Assembly (NCBI RefSeq): GCF_001975785.1
Contig: NZ_MSFI01000009.1
Location: 310,001-374,000 of the forward strand
DNA length: 64,000 nucleotides
Direction of reading: 5' to 3'
Origin: Domibacillus epiphyticus
GTDB taxonomy: Bacteria; Bacillota; Bacilli; Bacillales; Domibacillaceae
Part shown: positions 16,499 to 25,957 of the stretch, piece after piece
How positions within the stretch are numbered: the first letter of the stretch is position 1
Layout of the letters: each line of letters begins with the position of its first letter
Made by a program: the position numbers and the translations under genes
The notes under the pieces: model-generated
What the model was told of the DNA's origin: nothing
What the model saw: only the letters and a program-made list of their open reading frames with translations
Database searches by the model: none

Positions 16499-19060
16499 AT
16501 GTCTGTTGCGTCCACGAAACAAATGTCGATTAATGTCGACAATTTAAATAAGGACATCAGCATTTTTCCTCAGGTTCACCCAATAACACCTGATATGAAT
16601 ATCACACACAAAGGTGTTTCCCGTCTTGTCATGATTGACCGTTATTCGTTTAAAGATACGGAAAAAATCACGCTCACTGAAGGTGATTTTGTCGTGCTGA
16701 CGATTAAAGAAGATCCGAAATTTCCGGCTCGTGGTACTGGCTTTATTACATCAATAGACCGTGAAGCCAAAAAAGCTTCTATATTGATTGACGAAGAGTA
16801 TAGAAGTGCGATTGATGACCCAGAGGAAGCTGAAACAGGCATTGTTGAGCGTAATCTTGATGTCATTGAAAAACCGCTTGAAGTATTCTACGAGCAAATT
16901 GCGAAACGAAATGCATACGGTCTTTCTTCTGTTGAAAAAACAGAAGAAAAGCGTAAAGAATGGTTCGATAAGTTTTACAACGAACTTGTAAACTTGAATT
17001 TTATTCCGGCTGGACGCGTCTTGTACGGAGCGGGTGCTGAGACAGATGTAACGTACTTTAACTGCTACGTAATGCCATTTGTCGCTGATTCACGCGAAGG
17101 CATTTCTGAACACCGCAAACAGGTGATGGAAATCATGAGCCGTGGCGGCGGTGTCGGCACAAACGGATCTACACTTCGTCCACGCAACACGCTCGCTAAG
17201 GGTGTGAACGGGAAATCATCCGGTTCTGTTTCATGGCTTGATGATATAGCGAAATTGACACATCTAGTTGAACAAGGAGGGTCAAGACGCGGAGCTCAAA
17301 TGATCATGCTTGCGGACTGGCACCCAGACATTGTTGAATTCATTATTTCAAAAATGCAAAATCCGCGTATTTTGCGGTACTTGCTTGAAAATACAGAAGA
17401 CGAACAAATTAAAAAAGCGGCGAAAGATAAGCTTAACTTTAAACCGTTAACAGAACGTGAAGAGCAAATGTACCAGGGCGTTGTAAACTACAAAAACATA
17501 CCAGGCTATGGCGGTTTCAGCCCTGAAATCTTTAAAGAAGCAGAAGAAAAGCTTCGCACAGGAGGCACGTACAGTGTACACAACCCTGAATTTTTAACCG
17601 GTGCGAACATTTCGATTTGCTTAACGAAAGAGTTCATGGCAGCGGTCGAAAACGATGCTGAATATGCTCTCCGTTTTCCGGCTGTTGAAAAATACAGCAA
17701 AGAGGAAATGGACAATTATAATAAAAACTGGCACAAAGTAGGCGACGTTCGTGAATGGGAAAAACAGGGTCATGAAATCCGCACGTATCGAAAAATCCGC
17801 GCGCGCGAATTATGGAACTTGATTAACGTCTGCGCGACATACTCTGCAGAACCGGGCATTTTCTTTATTGACAATGCAAACGAAATGACGAACGCTAAAG
17901 CATACGGACAACAAGTTGTTGCAACAAATCCGTGTGGAGAACAGCCGCTTGCACCATTCTCTGTGTGTAATCTTGCAGCGGTAAATCTTGCTGAGATGGC
18001 GAATAAAGAGTCGAAAACAGTGAATTTCGAAAAGCTGAAAGAAACGGTCCGCACTGGTGTACGTATGCAGGACAACGTAATCGACGCGACGCCTTATTTT
18101 CTTGAAGAGAACCAAAAGCAGGCGCTTGGCGAACGACGTGTCGGACTTGGGGTGATGGGTCTTGCGGACTTGCTCATTTATTGTGAAAAAGAGTATGGCT
18201 CGCCGGAAGGCAACGAACTTGTCGACCAAGTATTTGAAGCAATCGCTGTAACAGCGTATGAAACGTCTGTTGAGCTTGCAAAAGAAAAGGGCAGCTTCCC
18301 ATTCCTTGAAGGAGAAACCCTTGAGGAGACAAATCGCCTTCGCAATGCTTTCATTAACACAGGTTATATGAAGAAAATGCCTGAAGATGTTCGCGCGGCA
18401 ATCGTCGAAAATGGTATTCGCAACTCTCATTTATTGACAGTTGCGCCAACAGGCAGTACTGGTACAATGGTAGGCGTGTCAACGGGACTCGAACCTTATT
18501 TCTCATTCACGTATTACCGCAGCGGACGTCTCGGTAAATTTATCGAGGTAAAAGCAGATATCGTAACCGATTATCTTGCACGTAATCCGGAGGCGGATCC
18601 GGAACAATTGCCAGAGTACTTTGTTACAGCAATGAGTCTTGCTCCAGAAGCGCATGCGGATGTTCAATGTGTCATCCAGCGCTGGATTGACAGTTCTATT
18701 TCAAAAACGGTAAACGCTCCACGCGGTTACACTGTTGATCAAGTACAGGACGTTTATGAGCGTCTGTATAAAGGCGGAGCAAAAGGTGGTACCGTATATG
18801 TTGACGGAAGCCGTGACGCTCAAGTATTGACGCTTAAAGCGGAAGAAAACGACTTTGATGCTGAATCAAAACAAGAAACAAAAGAATTTGAAAACCATGT
18901 CGTGCTTGTTGATACGATTCAGGATCTTCGTTCAACAGACGTTACAATCGGCAGTGAGGTTGGGAATACGTGCCCGGTCTGCCGTAAAGGTACAGTAGAA
19001 GAACTAGGTGGCTGCAACACATGCACAAACTGCGGCGCCCAGTTAAAATGTGGACTATAA
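16499..19060 (+). CDS. nrdJ: Adenosylcobalamin-dependent (class II) ribonucleoside-diphosphate reductase
   Basis: 853 residues. Reduces ribonucleotides to deoxyribonucleotides using a radical from adenosylcobalamin, with or without oxygen. The glycyl/thiyl-type barrel shows FNCYVMPF (N-terminal redox Cys), SRGGGVGTNGS, NPCGEQPL (radical and Glu residues), VAPTGSTGTM near the active site, and a C-terminal zinc ribbon CPVC...CNTCTNCGAQLKCG carrying the exchange cysteines. No ATP-cone is visible at the start. The start at 16499 is chosen because AAGGAG lies 9 bases before it; an ATG at 16478 would put that site inside. Monocistronic between two terminators and controlled, very likely, by NrdR. 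Confidence 0.94.
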   Translation: MSVASTKQMSINVDNLNKDISIFPQVHPITPDMNITHKGVSRLVMIDRYSFKDTEKITLTEGDFVVLTIKEDPKFPARGTGFITSIDREAKKASILIDEEYRSAIDDPEEAETGIVERNLDVIEKPLEVFYEQIAKRNAYGLSSVEKTEEKRKEWFDKFYNELVNLNFIPAGRVLYGAGAETDVTYFNCYVMPFVADSREGISEHRKQVMEIMSRGGGVGTNGSTLRPRNTLAKGVNGKSSGSVSWLDDIAKLTHLVEQGGSRRGAQMIMLADWHPDIVEFIISKMQNPRILRYLLENTEDEQIKKAAKDKLNFKPLTEREEQMYQGVVNYKNIPGYGGFSPEIFKEAEEKLRTGGTYSVHNPEFLTGANISICLTKEFMAAVENDAEYALRFPAVEKYSKEEMDNYNKNWHKVGDVREWEKQGHEIRTYRKIRARELWNLINVCATYSAEPGIFFIDNANEMTNAKAYGQQVVATNPCGEQPLAPFSVCNLAAVNLAEMANKESKTVNFEKLKETVRTGVRMQDNVIDATPYFLEENQKQALGERRVGLGVMGLADLLIYCEKEYGSPEGNELVDQVFEAIAVTAYETSVELAKEKGSFPFLEGETLEETNRLRNAFINTGYMKKMPEDVRAAIVENGIRNSHLLTVAPTGSTGTMVGVSTGLEPYFSFTYYRSGRLGKFIEVKADIVTDYLARNPEADPEQLPEYFVTAMSLAPEAHADVQCVIQRWIDSSISKTVNAPRGYTVDQVQDVYERLYKGGAKGGTVYVDGSRDAQVLTLKAEENDFDAESKQETKEFENHVVLVDTIQDLRSTDVTIGSEVGNTCPVCRKGTVEELGGCNTCTNCGAQLKCGL

Positions 19061-19072
19061 ATAAAAACGAAA

Positions 19073-19104
19073 GAGCCGCTCCTGGTATGGAGCGGCTCCT
19101 TTTT
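19073..19104 (+). terminator. Rho-independent terminator after nrdJ
   Basis: 10-bp perfect stem GAGCCGCTCC / GGAGCGGCTC, 6-base loop, then CTTTTT. Confidence 0.92.
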
Positions 19105-19114
19105 AGACTTAACA

Positions 19115-19142
19115 TAAAAAAAACCACCAGTTTTTCTGGCGG
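19115..19142 (-). terminator. Rho-independent terminator for yqhP (reverse strand)
   Basis: Stem CCGCCAG / CTGGTGG (one G-U pair) with a 5-base loop, followed on the reverse strand by nine T. Faces the nrdJ terminator. Confidence 0.88.
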
Positions 19143-19144
19143 AA

Positions 19145-19519
19145 TCATTCAGACGAAGCGCGTGTGCCGCGTTTCCCTTTATTGCCTTCTATAACTGTTA
19201 AGTGAGAAGGTTTTTTGCGTCGGACCGGCTTCTTTTTTTGCTTAGGTGAAAGAGAAGAAGCACGGAACGGCGCATATTTTGTTTTCGGGCTGTGCCGTTT
19301 TTTTGACTGCTTGACAGCTTTTGAATACGCGCGGTCCTCGTTGATGCTGCCGGTGCGTTTTCTCATAAACAGACGGAACAAAAAGATCACAATGGCAACG
19401 GAAACAACGGTGAAAATAAGCTGCCGCATGAGCTGCCCGGGAGAGGTGATCAGCATAGATAGAAGACCAATGGCAGCAAACGCGACAATCACGGACGTTA
19501 CAACAGTACGAATATTCAT
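19145..19519 (-). CDS. yqhP: YqhP family membrane protein (SA1362-like)
   Basis: 124 residues: two membrane helices (about 5-22 and 33-50) followed by a very basic cytosolic tail rich in Lys, Arg and Ser (SKAVKQSKKRH, KQKKKPVRRKKPSHL). Matches the YqhP/SA1362 family of unknown function that is paired with yqhQ. The ATG at 19519 lies 8 bases after GGGAGG; the GTG nine bases earlier is less likely. The basic tail suggests contact with nucleic acid or lipid head groups (inference). Confidence 0.8.
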   Translation of the reverse strand: MNIRTVVTSVIVAFAAIGLLSMLITSPGQLMRQLIFTVVSVAIVIFLFRLFMRKRTGSINEDRAYSKAVKQSKKRHSPKTKYAPFRASSLSPKQKKKPVRRKKPSHLTVIEGNKGKRGTRASSE

Positions 19520-19554
19520 TAAAGCCACCTCCCGGAAATAGTGTTACTTACATA

Positions 19555-20496
19555 TTAGACAATTTCGTCTGATTTTAACCCCTTTTCAACACTTTCTTCG
19601 ATGGAAATTAATTTCTCAAAAGATGCAATGGCTACTTCGACTTGATCATCGGATGGTTCTTTCGTTGTCAGAAGCTGAAGCCATAGCCCAGGATAGCCAA
19701 GAAATTTCAATACAGGTATATCTCGGACTTTATTTGTCAGCTGTAATACTTCAAATGAAATACCGAGTACGACTGGAATAAGCGCAATCCGGTTTAAGAC
19801 GCGGACATAAAGCGGTTCAAGCGGGACAAACATATACACAAACACACCGACGATTACTGTAAATAAAATAAAACTCGATCCGCAGCGGTAGTGAAGGCGT
19901 GATGACTTCTGTACGTTTTCAACCGTTAACGGCAGACCGTTTTCATACGCATTAATCACTTTATGCTCCGCTCCATGGTATTGAAATACCCGTTTAATAA
20001 TCGGCGTCATCGAGATAAAATAAATATAGACGAGCAGCAGCAAAAGCTTAAATGCTCCCTCGACTAAAATTTGGGCAAAATCACCAGTGAAAACGGGGCG
20101 TGTTAGTTCGGCCAGAAAGACAGGCACAAGCGTAAAAACGAACTTGCCGAATAAAAACGATAAAATCCCCACAAGAGCCACACCTAAAATAAGCGTCAGT
20201 TTGGATGGTTCTTCTGCTGGCTCATTTTCTTCTTCACCCGGCTTAACATCATATCGATCATTGGCGAAATTTAAGTGTTTTGAACCAGTAGCTGCTGCAT
20301 CTAAAATTGCCACAATGCCGCGTATAAAAGGGATTTTTTTAATCGTTTGAAGCGCGGGGCGAACAACACGGGGCAAATGAAAGTATTCAATCGATCCGTC
20401 ATTGCGCCGGATTGCTGTTACCGTATGTTTTTTGCCGCCAAACATCACGCCTTCAACAACGGCCTGACCTCCATAAACCGGCTTTTCATTACTCAT
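19555..20496 (-). CDS. yqhQ: YqhQ family membrane protein (DUF1385)
   Basis: 313 residues. DUF1385 signature: VYGGQAVVEGVMFGGKK near the N-terminus, then YHGAEHKVINAYENGLPLT and a C-terminal LGYPGLWLQLLTTKEP. Four to five membrane helices between about residues 100 and 255. Described as a predicted metal-dependent membrane protein because of conserved His/Glu; no established function. Transcribed with yqhP 35 bases downstream, and divergent from yqhR. Confidence 0.88.
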   Translation of the reverse strand: MSNEKPVYGGQAVVEGVMFGGKKHTVTAIRRNDGSIEYFHLPRVVRPALQTIKKIPFIRGIVAILDAAATGSKHLNFANDRYDVKPGEEENEPAEEPSKLTLILGVALVGILSFLFGKFVFTLVPVFLAELTRPVFTGDFAQILVEGAFKLLLLLVYIYFISMTPIIKRVFQYHGAEHKVINAYENGLPLTVENVQKSSRLHYRCGSSFILFTVIVGVFVYMFVPLEPLYVRVLNRIALIPVVLGISFEVLQLTNKVRDIPVLKFLGYPGLWLQLLTTKEPSDDQVEVAIASFEKLISIEESVEKGLKSDEIV

Positions 20497-20606
20497 TCAT
20501 TAGTTCCTTCTTTCATTCATCTTGGCAAAACAAGACAGGTAGTAATCATATTTTATCGAGAATGAGGCAAAAATAAAAGCGAGACTTATCAGATGGAGGA
20601 ACAAGA

Positions 20607-21026
20607 ATGGGCAAACAAAACGATTCTAAACATTCAGATTATTTTATTGGAAAAACGATACAAACGGGCATTGTGGCCGGTATTCTATTTTTTTTCTTCA
20701 GCTGGCTTGCGAATACATTTCATTTTTCCAAATTTGATCCAGCGTCCCCTGTTCTATCCTTGCATCGCTCAGCGGTCATTCAAGATATCATTGCTATAAT
20801 TGGTATTGTATTAATTTCCATCATTCTTTCTTTATTATACTATGCACTGCTTAGGAAAAGAAAGCCTTTCATTACGGGAATCGTTTTCGGCTTCGTCCTT
20901 TTTTTACTGTTATATTCATTCATTTCTCATAGTACGCTTAATATGATAACAGTCTTTTGTCTTCTTTTATGTTATTGTGTGTTCATCAGTATGTCTATCT
21001 CATGGATTCATGAACGGGGCAGGTAG
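20607..21026 (+). CDS. yqhR: YqhR family membrane protein
   Basis: 139 residues with a short charged N-terminus and four hydrophobic helices (about 20-36, 58-78, 86-105, 110-130). Matches YqhR, a Bacillaceae membrane protein of unknown function located between yqhQ and aroQ. TGGAGGAAC lies 6-8 bases before the ATG. Confidence 0.85.
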   Translation: MGKQNDSKHSDYFIGKTIQTGIVAGILFFFFSWLANTFHFSKFDPASPVLSLHRSAVIQDIIAIIGIVLISIILSLLYYALLRKRKPFITGIVFGFVLFLLLYSFISHSTLNMITVFCLLLCYCVFISMSISWIHERGR

Positions 21027-21089
21027 TATTTTAACAGTTGAATATGGTAAAATATTCGGGAAAATGGAATAGGCGGGAGACATGGACGA

Positions 21090-21524
21090 ATGAAGTTTTT
21101 ATTGATGAATGGTGTTAATTTAAACAGGCTTGGTAAGCGTGAGCCGCAAATTTACGGTTATACGACACTTAAGGAACTGGAAGAACGGGTGGTTGCGCGC
21201 GGCAAAAAAGCGGGAGTGGAAATTATACCATTCCATTCCAATTTCGAAGGTGAGATTGTGGAACGGCTTCATAAGGCAGAAGATGAAGGCATGGACGGAA
21301 TTATCTTTAACCCTGGAGCATTCACACACTATAGCCACGCTATTGGCGACGCGGTTGCGGGCATTAATGTGCCGGTCGTAGAAGTACATATCTCAAACAT
21401 TCATGCGCGTGAAGAATTTCGGCATCATTCTGTTGTAGCTCCTCATGCGGCCGGTCAACTTTGTGGTTTTGGTCTGTACGGGTACGAAATGGCGCTTGAC
21501 TTTTTAATCAATCGGGGGGAATAA
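21090..21524 (+). CDS. aroQ: 3-dehydroquinate dehydratase, type II
   Basis: 144 residues. Removes water from 3-dehydroquinate in the shikimate pathway. Type II residues are present: NGVNLNRLGKREPQIYG at the start with catalytic Tyr22, the mobile-loop Arg17, Asn74 in FNPGAFTH, His80, Glu98/His100 in VEVHISN and Arg111. Normal length; dodecamer in the family. Separated from papA by 2 bases, so the two are co-transcribed, probably with efp. Confidence 0.95.
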   Translation: MKFLLMNGVNLNRLGKREPQIYGYTTLKELEERVVARGKKAGVEIIPFHSNFEGEIVERLHKAEDEGMDGIIFNPGAFTHYSHAIGDAVAGINVPVVEVHISNIHAREEFRHHSVVAPHAAGQLCGFGLYGYEMALDFLINRGE

Positions 21525-21526
21525 AC

Positions 21527-22588
21527 ATGTCTTTACTTGAAAGAATCCGTGTTCAGCTAACGGAAGATTCCATCGATGGTCTGTTCATTATGAGTCCATA
21601 TAACCGCCGTTATGTAACGGGATTTACAGGCACAGCAGGCGCGGCACTTGTTACGCAGAATGATGCCGTTTTCTTTACAGATTTTCGCTACACTGAGCAA
21701 GCTGCCAAGCAGGCAGTTGAATTTACAATTGTCAAGCATACGAAACCTCTTCTGCAGGAGGCAATGGAATATGCTGAAAAGCTTGGTGTTAACAGGCTCG
21801 GGTTTGAAAAGGAGTACATGACGTACCAAGAGTATGAACTCATAAACGCACAATTTAATGGCTCGCTCAAGCCGGTAGCTGGAATCGTAGAAAACTTGCG
21901 CTTGATTAAGACGGATTCAGAGATTAAGATATTAAAGGAAGCGTGTGATATTGCGGATACAGCGTTCAAACACATTCTAGATTTTCTTCAACCGGGGGTA
22001 AAGGAAATTGATGTGGCCAATGAACTTGAGTTTTTCATGAGAAAATGCGGAGCTGCATCCTCTTCTTTTGATATAATTGTTGCTTCAGGTGTGCGATCGG
22101 CTCTGCCTCACGGTGTAGCGACTGATAAAATAATTGAATCAGGGGATTTTGTCACACTTGATTTCGGTGCCTTTCATAAAGGGTATGCGTCTGACATAAC
22201 GCGCACTGTGGCTGTGGGTGAACCATCATCACAACTGAAAGAAATTTATGAAATTGTTCTAGAAGCACAGATGGCTGCTGTCGATCAAATTCGACCGGGT
22301 ATGACTGGAAAGGAAGCGGACGCTGTAACGCGTAACATCATCAAAGCAAAAGGATACGGTGAGGCGTTTGGTCACTCGACCGGACATGGGCTCGGACTTG
22401 AAGTTCACGAAAACCCGACACTTTCATTCCGAAACGATAAGCCGCTTGAATGCGGCATGGTCGTAACGGTTGAACCGGGCATTTATTTGCCGGGAATTGG
22501 CGGTGTACGGATCGAAGACGATATTCTACTGACTGAGAGCGGAAACGAACTGCTCACACATTCCGCAAAAGAACTTATTATTTTGTAA
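21527..22588 (+). CDS. papA: M24-family Xaa-Pro aminopeptidase (PapA/YqhT)
   Basis: 353 residues. Creatinase N-terminal domain (1-125) and a pita-bread M24 peptidase domain (130-350). Metal ligands are visible: two Asp in LDFGAFHKGYASDITRT, His in GHSTGHGLGLEVHE, and Glu in VVTVEPGIYLPG and GVRIEDD. Splits X-Pro bonds; in B. subtilis PapA/PapB reduce accumulation of Pro-Pro dipeptides, a sensible partner for EF-P, which is encoded next. Confidence 0.93.
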   Translation: MSLLERIRVQLTEDSIDGLFIMSPYNRRYVTGFTGTAGAALVTQNDAVFFTDFRYTEQAAKQAVEFTIVKHTKPLLQEAMEYAEKLGVNRLGFEKEYMTYQEYELINAQFNGSLKPVAGIVENLRLIKTDSEIKILKEACDIADTAFKHILDFLQPGVKEIDVANELEFFMRKCGAASSSFDIIVASGVRSALPHGVATDKIIESGDFVTLDFGAFHKGYASDITRTVAVGEPSSQLKEIYEIVLEAQMAAVDQIRPGMTGKEADAVTRNIIKAKGYGEAFGHSTGHGLGLEVHENPTLSFRNDKPLECGMVVTVEPGIYLPGIGGVRIEDDILLTESGNELLTHSAKELIIL

Positions 22589-22606
22589 TTTTCAGGAGGA
22601 CAACAC

Positions 22607-23164
22607 ATGATTTCAGTAAATGATTTTCGTACAGGTTTAACAATTGAAACGGACGGCGGAATCTGGCGCGTTGTTGATTTTCAGCACGTAAAACCAGGTA
22701 AAGGTGCAGCGTTTGTCCGTTCTAAACTGCGCAATTTGCGGACAGGCGCGATTCAGGAAAAAACATTCCGTGCCGGTGAAAAAGTAGGAAAAGCACAAAT
22801 TGATAACCGTCGTATGCAATACTTGTACGCGAATGGCGATCAACATGTCTTCATGGACAATGAATCATACGATCAGATCGAACTTCCGGCAACTCAAATC
22901 GAGTACGAATTGAAGTTCTTGAAAGAAAACATGGAAGTATCTATTATGATGTATGGAACAGAAACACTTGGTGTTGAGCTTCCAAACACGGTTGAGTTGA
23001 AAGTAACGGAAACGGAACCAGGCATTAAAGGCGATACAGCTTCAGGCGGTACAAAACCGGCAATCGTTGAAACAGGCCTTTCTGTTAACGTTCCATTCTT
23101 TGTTAACGAAGGTGATGTCCTTATCATCAATACAACGGATGGATCCTACGTTTCTCGCGCGTAA
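22607..23164 (+). CDS. efp: Translation elongation factor P
   Basis: 185 residues, three OB-like beta domains. Relieves stalling at polyproline stretches. The tip loop [10 protein letters not shown] carries Lys32, the residue that B. subtilis modifies with 5-aminopentanol. AGGAGG precedes the ATG. Last gene of aroQ-papA-efp, ended by a terminator 7 bases later. Confidence 0.97.
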   Translation: MISVNDFRTGLTIETDGGIWRVVDFQHVKPGKGAAFVRSKLRNLRTGAIQEKTFRAGEKVGKAQIDNRRMQYLYANGDQHVFMDNESYDQIELPATQIEYELKFLKENMEVSIMMYGTETLGVELPNTVELKVTETEPGIKGDTASGGTKPAIVETGLSVNVPFFVNEGDVLIINTTDGSYVSRA

Positions 23165-23170
23165 TAAGTT

Positions 23171-23206
23171 GGAGTGTACCCTACTGTGGGTGCGCTCCTT
23201 TTTATT
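23171..23206 (+). terminator. Rho-independent terminator after efp
   Basis: 11-bp stem GGAGTGTACCC / GGGTGCGCTCC (two G-U pairs), 6-base loop, then TTTTTATTT. Confidence 0.88.
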
Positions 23207-23266
23207 TGCGTTATGAGGCTGTTCTTCGTACGATACAAGAAGACAAAAGAAAGAAGGGGACAATTC

Positions 23267-24379
23267 ATGGAAATGTTAGAGAAATTACAAACACTTATAC
23301 CGGTATTTCAAAAGAGAGAACCGGCTCTCGATCAACTGAATTCATTTCCGTTTGAAAATATAGAAGACTTGAAAAAAATTGGCTATACGAAAGCGATGCT
23401 GACGGAAAATGGTGGAATGTCGCTAATCGAATATGTTCAATGTCAGGAGACGATTGCAAAAGGATGCGGTGCAACTGCGCTCTCGATCGGCTGGCATACA
23501 GGTCTGCTTATGGAGTTTGTGGAACACGGGCATTGGAATCCGGATGTTGAAGAGTTTTTACGGGAAGAAATACAAAAAGGTAAGCTTATAAATGCAGCAG
23601 CGAGCGAAAGAAATGCCGGCAGTCCGCTTCGGGGGGCTGCATTTAAAACGACCGCTGTACTCGATGGTAAAGAATATATAGTAAACGGTGAAAAAACATT
23701 CACCTCGGCTGCGCCCGTTTTGGATTATATTTTTGTGTCTGCGACTATTCAAGGATCGGAAGAATCTGCAGTATTTCTCGTTCCAGCAGCCAATGCAGGT
23801 GTAACGATTCGTGAAACATGGGACAGCGTCGCGATGCGTGGGACTGCAAGCCATGATCTGCTTCTGGAAAATGTCCGTATTCCAGAACATTATATTGTAG
23901 AAAAGCTGGACCAAGGGGCAAAACTCCGCAGAAAAGGATCGCTTTTGCATATTCCCGCGTGTTACATCGGCATTGCCGGTGCAGCGCGAGATTATGCCAT
24001 TCAATTTGCGGCCGATTATACACCAGCCTCTCTTGATCAGCCGATCGGCACATTGCCTGTCACAGAACAGTTAATTGGTGAAATGGACATGAAGTTAATG
24101 GCTGCACGGCAGTTTTTATATCGGACAGCCGAGTTGTATGACCGTGAACCTGATGTGTCGATTAAAACGCAAATGGCCGCTTCGAAATCTTTCGTCACAA
24201 ATACGGCGATTGAGGTAACGGATATGGCAATGAGAATTGTCGGGGCCCGCAGTCTTTCTGAGAAAAACCCACTCCATCGCTACTGGCAGCATGTCCGGGC
24301 TGGTCTGCATAACCCGCCCATGGACGACATCGCTTACCGGATAATAGCACAGGAAGCCATCTCCCTTGCACGATTATAG
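23267..24379 (+). CDS. Acyl-CoA dehydrogenase family protein (YdbM-like)
   Basis: 370 residues. Three-domain acyl-CoA dehydrogenase/class D flavin fold: N-terminal helical part, the middle beta domain with AASERNAGSPLRG, VNGEKTFTSAAPVLDYIFV and MRGTASHDLLLENVRIP, and a C-terminal four-helix bundle ending HNPPMDDIAYRIIAQEAIS. Substrate unknown; it resembles B. subtilis YdbM, linked to fatty-acid or sulfonate-type oxidation by annotation only. I could not identify a catalytic Glu with confidence. ATG 23267 has AAGGGG 7-8 bases upstream; the frame is open further but starts before the efp terminator loop. It occupies the place of yqhV in B. subtilis. Confidence 0.85.
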   Translation: MEMLEKLQTLIPVFQKREPALDQLNSFPFENIEDLKKIGYTKAMLTENGGMSLIEYVQCQETIAKGCGATALSIGWHTGLLMEFVEHGHWNPDVEEFLREEIQKGKLINAAASERNAGSPLRGAAFKTTAVLDGKEYIVNGEKTFTSAAPVLDYIFVSATIQGSEESAVFLVPAANAGVTIRETWDSVAMRGTASHDLLLENVRIPEHYIVEKLDQGAKLRRKGSLLHIPACYIGIAGAARDYAIQFAADYTPASLDQPIGTLPVTEQLIGEMDMKLMAARQFLYRTAELYDREPDVSIKTQMAASKSFVTNTAIEVTDMAMRIVGARSLSEKNPLHRYWQHVRAGLHNPPMDDIAYRIIAQEAISLARL

Positions 24380-24387
24380 GAAAGCAG

Positions 24388-24415
24388 CCCGCCATTTCCA
24401 ACGGCGGGTTTTTTT
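24388..24415 (+). terminator. Rho-independent terminator before spoIIIAA
   Basis: 6-bp G+C stem CCCGCC / GGCGGG, 9-base loop, then seven T. Confidence 0.88.
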
Positions 24416-24462
24416 CTTTCTGAATCAAAACTCATTTACATCTCATTTATCCTTCCTTATTT

Positions 24463-24491
24463 TCATATTTTTTTACTTTTTCTCATACAGT
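24463..24491 (+). promoter_or_regulatory. Sigma-E promoter of the spoIIIA operon
   Basis: TCATATT (24463-24469), 14-bp spacer, CATACAGT (24484-24491). Both boxes fit the mother-cell sigma-E consensus (ATATT and cATACanT) and the spacing is right. It lies 33 bases before spoIIIAA, and the B. subtilis operon is also sigma-E driven. Confidence 0.8.
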
Positions 24492-24523
24492 GTGAAAAGA
24501 GAGGAAGGAGGCGACACTACTAA

Positions 24524-25435
24524 ATGCCGTATGAAGCCATTTTGCCGTATTTACCTGAAACGATTTCCCGGGCAGTAGCACCGATTTTAAAAAAGGATGC
24601 GAACATAGAAGAAATTAGGCTTCGAACTGGACAGCCTGTAGAACTAACGGGAACGGGACAACATCTTCTCCAGGTTATTTTTACTGAAAAAGAACGTTTG
24701 GCATTCGTTCATAAATTGACGAAGCATTCCTTTTATCGTCTAGAAGAACAAATGAAAAAAGGCTACATCACGATTGAAGGCGGGCATCGCATCGGGCTGG
24801 CAGGACAGGCCGTGTTAAAAAAAGGTCTCATTCACTCCATGACAAACCTCTCATTTTTTAACATTCGTATTGCGAGAGAAAAAAAAGGAATCGCACGTCA
24901 CTTGCTTCCTTTTCTATATGAAAATGGATGGGAAAGCACACTTTTAATTGGTCCGCCGCGTTCGGGTAAAACAACACTACTCCGTGACATTGCCCGGATT
25001 GCAGCAAGTGGACAGGGGGATTATGGAATTCCGGCAAGTAAAACGTCTATTGTGGATGAACGTTCTGAAATTGCCGGCTGCCTGAATGGCGTTCCACAGC
25101 TGGATGTCGGACAAAGGGCGGATGTTCTTGATGGATGTCCCAAGTCTGAAGGTATGATGATGATGATTCGGTCGATGAGCCCGGAACTATTAATTGCGGA
25201 CGAAATTGGACGTACGGAAGATGCATACGCGATGTCGGAAGCCCTTAACGCGGGGATTGCCGTCATTGCAACGGTTCATGCTCATTCTTATGAAGAGGCC
25301 ATTCGCCGGCCGGTCATTCGTGAGATAAAAGAGAGTGGATTGTTCAGCAGATATATTGATATAAAGCCGAAGCACGAATATGTTGTTCGTGACCTGCATG
25401 GCAGGGCGATAAAATCGGCTCCAACATTCTCATGA
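24524..25435 (+). CDS. spoIIIAA: Stage III sporulation protein AA, secretion-type ATPase
   Basis: 303 residues. Traffic ATPase of the mother-cell-to-forespore feeding channel, which is related to type II/III secretion. Walker A is GPPRSGKTT (143-151), with EIRLRTGQPVE near the start, the Walker B region ELLIADEIGR and NAGIAVIATVHAHS further on. AAGGAGG lies about 10 bases upstream. Overlaps spoIIIAB by 4 bases (ATGA). Confidence 0.96.
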   Translation: MPYEAILPYLPETISRAVAPILKKDANIEEIRLRTGQPVELTGTGQHLLQVIFTEKERLAFVHKLTKHSFYRLEEQMKKGYITIEGGHRIGLAGQAVLKKGLIHSMTNLSFFNIRIAREKKGIARHLLPFLYENGWESTLLIGPPRSGKTTLLRDIARIAASGQGDYGIPASKTSIVDERSEIAGCLNGVPQLDVGQRADVLDGCPKSEGMMMMIRSMSPELLIADEIGRTEDAYAMSEALNAGIAVIATVHAHSYEEAIRRPVIREIKESGLFSRYIDIKPKHEYVVRDLHGRAIKSAPTFS

Positions 25436-25944
25436 AATGGATTGGCGCTTGCTTCATTATTTTCGCATCTTTTCTTATTGGCATGCAAAAATCAAAAACC
25501 TATATGGACCGGGTGAGGAACATTCGCCAATTTGAATCGGCTTTATTGACGATGGAATCCGCTATTTTATTCGGGGCGGATTCAATTGAAACGACCGCCC
25601 GCTTTATTTCAGAAACAGGTGAAAAACCGGCTTCGGTATTTTTTCGTGACTTTGCAGATCGGCTGGCATCAAGTGAAACGAGTGCGGATCATATATGGAC
25701 AAGTACCCTTCAGCAAAACCAAGACCTGCTGGCTCTCAAACCGACAGATATACGTCTTCTTGAACAAGCGGGTCACATGCTTGGATCTTGTACACAGGAA
25801 GCCGAAGAACGAAGGTTGAAACATGTGATCAAGCAGCTTGAAAAAAGGCGGGAAGAAGCGGTTGCGGAAGAACAACGTTTTGGGGGAATGGTTCGTGCTG
25901 TCAGCGTTCTATCGGGTTTATTGACAGCCATTTTGCTTATGTAA
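25432..25944 (+). CDS. spoIIIAB: Stage III sporulation protein AB
   Basis: 170 residues, GspF-like platform protein. Hydrophobic helix at the N-terminus (IGACFIIFASFLIGM) and another at the very C-terminus (SVLSGLLTAILLM), with a helical body in between. Part of the SpoIIIA-SpoIIQ channel. Translationally coupled to spoIIIAA. Confidence 0.93.
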   Translation: MKWIGACFIIFASFLIGMQKSKTYMDRVRNIRQFESALLTMESAILFGADSIETTARFISETGEKPASVFFRDFADRLASSETSADHIWTSTLQQNQDLLALKPTDIRLLEQAGHMLGSCTQEAEERRLKHVIKQLEKRREEAVAEEQRFGGMVRAVSVLSGLLTAILLM

Positions 25945-25957
25945 GGCGGGGAATGAC

